Source: Paenarthrobacter histidinolovorans | GTDB taxonomy: Bacteria; Actinomycetota; Actinomycetes; Actinomycetales; Micrococcaceae | Assembly (NCBI RefSeq): GCF_014647595.1 | Contig: NZ_BMPM01000003.1 | Span: 372,001-436,000 of the forward strand | Length of the DNA: 64,000 nt | Reading direction: 5' to 3' | Shown here: positions 60,584 to 64,000 of the stretch, in pieces | Layout: the number at the start of each line of letters is the position of its first letter | How positions within the stretch are numbered: position 1 is the stretch's first letter | Translations under genes and position numbers: made by a program | The notes under the pieces: model-generated | Databases searched by the model: none | What the model was told of the DNA's origin: nothing | What the model saw: only the letters and a program-made list of their open reading frames with translations

Positions 60584-61453
60584 CTAAGGCTGCTCCGAAG
60601 CGTGCTCTGGTGGAATGACGATGGTTGGGCAAGCTATATGCGTCAAGACACCGTGCGCGGTGGAGCCCAAAAGCAGTCGCGAAAATCCACCCCGCCCCCG
60701 ACTACCCAGAACAAGCAGCCTTGCGTTTACTGAGGCTTCCACCAAGGCCCGGACCGGCTCCTTATGGGGCTCCGAAACCTTCTTCACAGGCAGATCGGGA
60801 TACGAGACGCTCAGTCCGGCAATAGTCTCCGCCAGGATGAGGCGCTCTTGGTCGTTGATAAGCCGCCTGAGTTCGGCTGGTGCCAACCCGGCGTCGGTGG
60901 ACGGCTGGGGCGCATTGTACGCATGGAGTACCGTGAGTTCCTGCCCGTCCCGATCTGCCTCTGCGGCGGCGAAAGCCACGGCGTTGAGTGAATGCTCGGA
61001 ACCATCCACACCGACAATGACTCCCTGCCTGTCCTGATAATCGGCTGTCCCTCCAACAACGGCTACAGGTCCTTTCGAAGCGCTTGCTATCTGAAGGGCG
61101 CGGTCCGTCAAGGTGCCGCCAAGGTGGGGACTACCCGAAGCGACGACCATAAGCGAGGTGTTCCGGGCGTACTGCCCCAAAGATGCGGCCACACTCCCGA
61201 CCAACAGTTCGGTGGTGACTTCGATCTGGAATAGCTCGCCGATTCGGGCAGATGCAGCCTCCAACAGCTTCTCGCCGGAACGCTTGAATGAATCCCTCCA
61301 CGATGAAGGTTCAATCAGCCACCTGTCATCAACCACATGCACTATGGTCAGCGGCACCCGAAGTTGCTCGGCCCGACGTCCAGCCCACATCAGAGCTGCT
61401 TCGCTCTGGGTGGAGTCCTTGATGCCCACGGCTATGACGTTGTCAGCGCTCAT
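60584..61453 (-). CDS. Tandem universal stress protein (UspA)
   Basis: A 289-residue protein with two UspA domains (about 5-140 and 148-285). The second carries the ATP-binding pattern GSRGRGGFSRLLLGSTAHGV; in the first the equivalent region is ASGSPHLGGTLTDRALQIAS, which is less complete. ATG 61453 is the preferred start. Tandem UspA proteins in actinobacteria respond to starvation, hypoxia or oxidative stress. It lies 20 bases after the GyrI-like gene on the same strand, so they may be co-transcribed. Confidence 0.88.
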   Translation of the reverse strand: MSADNVIAVGIKDSTQSEAALMWAGRRAEQLRVPLTIVHVVDDRWLIEPSSWRDSFKRSGEKLLEAASARIGELFQIEVTTELLVGSVAASLGQYARNTSLMVVASGSPHLGGTLTDRALQIASASKGPVAVVGGTADYQDRQGVIVGVDGSEHSLNAVAFAAAEADRDGQELTVLHAYNAPQPSTDAGLAPAELRRLINDQERLILAETIAGLSVSYPDLPVKKVSEPHKEPVRALVEASVNARLLVLGSRGRGGFSRLLLGSTAHGVLTHIACPTIVIPPEHASEQP

Positions 61454-61472
61454 GATGCTGCCTGCTCTCTGC

Positions 61473-61943
61473 TCAGATGATGGGCCAAACAACCCGGGTC
61501 TGCCATTTGGCCGGATCCGGCTCTTGTCCGGGATCGCTCAAATAGAACTCCCACATGGTCTCTGAAGGTGTCATTCCTTCTGCGCTCATACGCTCCAGGA
61601 TGAGCGCGTAGGTCCGCTCCAGGGTGTCGTAAGGTCCCTTGTGCACGGCTTCGATGGCGTCCGACGCCGGCAGCAGGCCACTGATAACCTCGCCCGTCGC
61701 GGAGAAATCAGGGCTCACGGCGAAGCCCGCTTCAACTTCCACCGTGTCGGTTGGCATCCCGTGGTACATGGCGAACGGCGGTCCGGTGGGGCTGGTGTTC
61801 TGGGCCTGAGCGGCGGCCATGACTGCCCCAAACGCACGGCCGAAGAATTCCCTTAGATTTGCCATGGGGACGCGCTCGCGGACCACTGCGGTGGGCTGGT
61901 CGGTGGTTCGAATCAGGGCGGGTTGCTGGTCGAGAATGCTCAT
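61473..61943 (-). CDS. GyrI-like small-molecule-binding protein
   Basis: A 156-residue protein with the GyrI-like/AraC effector-binding fold: PTAVVRERVPMANLREFFGR, FAMYHGMPTDTVEVEAGFAV, LLPASDAIEAVHKGPYDTLE and MWEFYLSDP. The central EAVHKGPYDTL is the hallmark. It stands without a DNA-binding domain, so it is a stand-alone binding or hydrolase-type member. Upstream of the universal stress protein gene. Ligand unknown. Confidence 0.87.
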   Translation of the reverse strand: MSILDQQPALIRTTDQPTAVVRERVPMANLREFFGRAFGAVMAAAQAQNTSPTGPPFAMYHGMPTDTVEVEAGFAVSPDFSATGEVISGLLPASDAIEAVHKGPYDTLERTYALILERMSAEGMTPSETMWEFYLSDPGQEPDPAKWQTRVVWPII

Positions 61944-62032
61944 AGTTCAAGATTTCCCCCAGTGGGCTGGCAGCAGTAGGGTCAAACGACTCTAAAGAGG
62001 CGGCGCTCAGGTTGGCACCTGCGGCAATTCAC

Positions 62033-62401
62033 CTATGCGGCCTCAAAGGCCTGCGTGATCCATTGCCGCACTTCGGCATCAACCATGGTGTGATCGTCAA
62101 GTTCCACGTGATGCATCCACACGGAAGGAGCGGGGTGAACGATTTCTTTGAACCTGGGGGAGTCGAGTTCGAAAGGCAAAGCCAATGACAACACGGCCGG
62201 CACCCTCGAATGAACATACTGTCCCGGCCGCCACAAGTAGGCGAAGCCACGGTGCCGCCGTAGGGCGATCTGGCTCTTCGAGACGCGGATGTGTACGTCG
62301 CCGAGGCCACTGGCGATGGCAAGGACCGCCTCGCAAATGGCAAGACCTTGAGGAGATCCAGCAAAGAAGGAAACCACGTCCGGCGGTAAATCTGTGCTCA
62401 T
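62033..62401 (-). CDS. DUF5655-type protein
   Basis: A 122-residue protein starting at ATG 62401, which overlaps the stop of the ABC permease gene by four bases (ATGA), so it is translationally coupled to it. Blocks DVHIRVSKSQIALRRHRGFA, YLWRPGQYV and the C-terminal WMHHVELDDHTMVDAEVRQW match the DUF5655 family, which has a small alpha/beta fold without known enzymatic function. It may help the transporter, but this rests only on the gene overlap. Confidence 0.75.
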   Translation of the reverse strand: MSTDLPPDVVSFFAGSPQGLAICEAVLAIASGLGDVHIRVSKSQIALRRHRGFAYLWRPGQYVHSRVPAVLSLALPFELDSPRFKEIVHPAPSVWMHHVELDDHTMVDAEVRQWITQAFEAA

Positions 62402-63564
62402 AGGGCCCTTTGGAGGCTGCGCCGCAGGAGCCACGCCCCGCATAAAAGGAGAAACGCGGCCATCACTGCAAGGACACCCAAAGAAGGCAGAATGTCAGTG
62501 AAGGCAGCATCCCGACGTTGGATGGCCGCCAAAGCGTCATAGGCCCAGCGATGGGGAGTGAGCCACGAAAATGACTGCAGCGGTTCGGCGAAGAACTCCG
62601 GTGGCACCATACAGCCTCCCAACCCAGCCAAAACGAGACCTGAGCCTATTCCGATACCTGTTGCCGCGCCGTCGTGATCCAAGAGCGAGCCGATAATCAT
62701 GGCGCCTGCTGCGGCCACGGCGCTGAAGGCCACCAAGACCAGTGCGGTGAGCCATAAGTTGCCCCAATCGACGCCGAAGAGCAAGGCAGTGCCAACCAGG
62801 ATGTACGCACCTTGCACCGATGCGATCCCAAACCTTCCCACTGCCTGGCCGGCGATCGTTTGACGGCTGGATACGGGTGCTGCCAAGGTGCGCGAGATGA
62901 CACCGAAGCGGCGGGCCTGGATCAGCGTGGCGGATCCAGTCAAGGAGCTGAGGAAGATGAAAAGCAGCAGCTGCTGCACCGCTCCAAGATCGAAAACCCC
63001 AAGTCCACGGAATTCTTTTGCGGTGTTGTCGGTGTCAAGAATGTCTACCCGGGGTGCCTGGACAGCTTCCCGTGCGTGCGTCAAGGCGGACTTTGCGGCC
63101 TCTGCTGCCAGTCCGCCCTGTTCCAAGGCCGCGAGCTGGCTGTGTCGCATGCTGATGGCCTGCAGGGAACCCCTGACTTGCTGCAGGGCGGCTTGTGCGG
63201 ACGCCTGCGACGCTGTCAGAATCTCCAGCTCCGTCCGGCGTTCGTCGTTGAATGCGGTGGCGGCTTCGTTGCTGATAATGAGCCCGACGTCGGCCCTTCC
63301 GCGCCCCAGCTGTTCGCGCACCACTTGAGCGGTGCCGGACTCCACCTGCATGCCGTCGGCTTCCAATTGTTCTGTCAGAGCGGTTAGTAGCGCTGTTCCG
63401 GACCCTCCCGCCAAGGCCACCCGGGTTTCTGCGCTGCTGGAGCCGAACTGGGTGCCCAGCAACAGGATCAACAGGAGCGGGAAGATGAAGGCGAAGAAGA
63501 TATTGGAGCGGTCGCGCAGGAAACGCCGCACCTCGACGCCGGCGATGGCCAGGATCGCTTTCAC
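62398..63564 (-). CDS. ABC-2 type transporter permease
   Basis: A 388-residue membrane protein. The GTG at 63564 overlaps the stop of the upstream permease gene (GTGA). One N-terminal membrane helix (FAFIFPLLLILLLGTQFG) precedes a large extracytoplasmic domain (about 45-195), and five or six helices follow, the build of the ABC2_membrane_3/YhgE-like group. Two permeases in tandem suggest a heterodimeric exporter; the ATPase is presumably further upstream, outside the window. Drug or lipid export is a usual role, but the substrate is unknown. Confidence 0.82.
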   Translation of the reverse strand: MKAILAIAGVEVRRFLRDRSNIFFAFIFPLLLILLLGTQFGSSSAETRVALAGGSGTALLTALTEQLEADGMQVESGTAQVVREQLGRGRADVGLIISNEAATAFNDERRTELEILTASQASAQAALQQVRGSLQAISMRHSQLAALEQGGLAAEAAKSALTHAREAVQAPRVDILDTDNTAKEFRGLGVFDLGAVQQLLLFIFLSSLTGSATLIQARRFGVISRTLAAPVSSRQTIAGQAVGRFGIASVQGAYILVGTALLFGVDWGNLWLTALVLVAFSAVAAAGAMIIGSLLDHDGAATGIGIGSGLVLAGLGGCMVPPEFFAEPLQSFSWLTPHRWAYDALAAIQRRDAAFTDILPSLGVLAVMAAFLLLCGAWLLRRSLQRAL

Positions 63565-64000
63565 GACCTGGCTCCCCGGTCCGGCAGGAAACGGGAGACA
63601 AGGACGCACACAACCGCGAATCCCCACATTGTTATCAGGGGCATGGCGATTTCTGCGATGCCGCCGCCACCGGCCGAGATTCCCAGGCCACGGATGAACG
63701 CTCCCACAGGGTTAAGGTCCATCAGCACGGCCATGAAACCTGACGCCTGGATGGGAAAGAAGGCACCTCCCGCTATACCCAACACCATGGCAACAATGGA
63801 TTGCGCCACATTGGCTTGTTCGGCTGTCCGAACCACCTTGGCCACAATAAAGGTCAAGCTGGTCGCCGCCGCCGCTGCCCCGAGGACCAACAAACCCACA
63901 ACGGACGGGGAACCGAAGTTAACGCCGAAGAGGAGCGTGCCGCTGGCAAGCAGCACCGCACTTGCGGCGACTCCCAAAGAAAAACCAACAGCCGCTTTGG
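63561..64000 (-). CDS. ABC-2 type transporter permease, C-terminal part (runs off window)
   Basis: The visible 146 codons are the end of an ABC-2 permease: several membrane helices (SAVLLASGTLLFGVNF, VGLLVLGAAAAATSLTFIVA, SIVAMVLGIAGGAFFPIQAS) and the motif DLNPVGAFIRGL. The frame is open to base 64000. Its stop overlaps the GTG of the second permease. The two are probably halves of one exporter. Confidence 0.8.
   Translation of the reverse strand, partial: KAAVGFSLGVAASAVLLASGTLLFGVNFGSPSVVGLLVLGAAAAATSLTFIVAKVVRTAEQANVAQSIVAMVLGIAGGAFFPIQASGFMAVLMDLNPVGAFIRGLGISAGGGGIAEIAMPLITMWGFAVVCVLVSRFLPDRGARS

Noticed and set aside
1-64000. CRISPR arrays
   Set aside because: No series of regularly spaced short identical repeats was seen; the repeats found are two long direct copies and isolated palindromes.

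Overview
The window looks like a chromosomal segment of a high-GC Gram-positive actinobacterium of the Arthrobacter/Pseudarthrobacter/Paenarthrobacter type. The codon use is GC-rich, and it carries a DUF4192 gene, several GAF-ANTAR antiterminator regulators, a SHOCT-domain protein and a lineage-typical STAS-like small protein family. I see no complete tRNA, no rRNA and no CRISPR array. Identifications rest on reading motifs and comparing copies inside the window; no database search was possible.

Region 1 (1-13.9 kb) is catabolic. A leftward operon encodes a zinc alcohol dehydrogenase, a Baeyer-Villiger type flavin monooxygenase and an HSL-family esterase/lactonase, followed by a succinate/glutarate-semialdehyde dehydrogenase whose 5' end is damaged. 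A PucR-type regulator separates it from a rightward class III aminotransferase and an in-frame fusion of a class III CoA-transferase with a glutaryl-CoA dehydrogenase. Together these enzymes could take a C5 cyclic ketone/lactone or 5-aminovalerate to glutarate, glutaryl-CoA and crotonyl-CoA. Next come a nitrilase-family hydrolase and an MHS-type symporter, divergent from a LacI-type regulator across a perfect operator palindrome.

Region 2 (14-28.8 kb) is a foreign island. After a type-B carboxylesterase and DUF4192 genes (one intact, one remnant) lies a truncated DUF1016 (YhcG-like) nuclease remnant. A probable anti-phage operon follows: a DUF4209/HEPN protein, a 1341-residue Cap4-like nuclease/P-loop (STAND-like) ATPase, and a reverse transcriptase broken by one or two frameshifts. 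A zinc-ribbon/Vsr-like nuclease protein comes next. The region ends in a repeat containing a tRNA-Leu-like 3' end and a serine-recombinase remnant.

Region 3 (28.8-57.4 kb) is bounded by two direct copies of that tRNA-end repeat, 29.2 kb apart. It starts with a tartrate/glycerate module (LysR regulator, tartrate dehydrogenase-like enzyme, DctA transporter, glycerate kinase). The rest is a patchwork of stress and regulatory genes mixed with many decayed genes (SRAP, HPP, cold-shock, P450, AroE and several copies of one STAS-like family). It includes a PLP decarboxylase, an M20 dipeptidase, an isochorismatase-family hydrolase, a molybdopterin oxidoreductase with its small partner, an HPP membrane protein and an RHH/Doc toxin-antitoxin pair.

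Region 4 (57.4-64 kb) holds a GMC oxidoreductase remnant, a SHOCT protein, a thioredoxin with an N-terminal zinc finger, an SDR dehydrogenase, a tandem universal stress protein, a GyrI-like binding protein and the permease end of an ABC-2 transporter that runs off the window.
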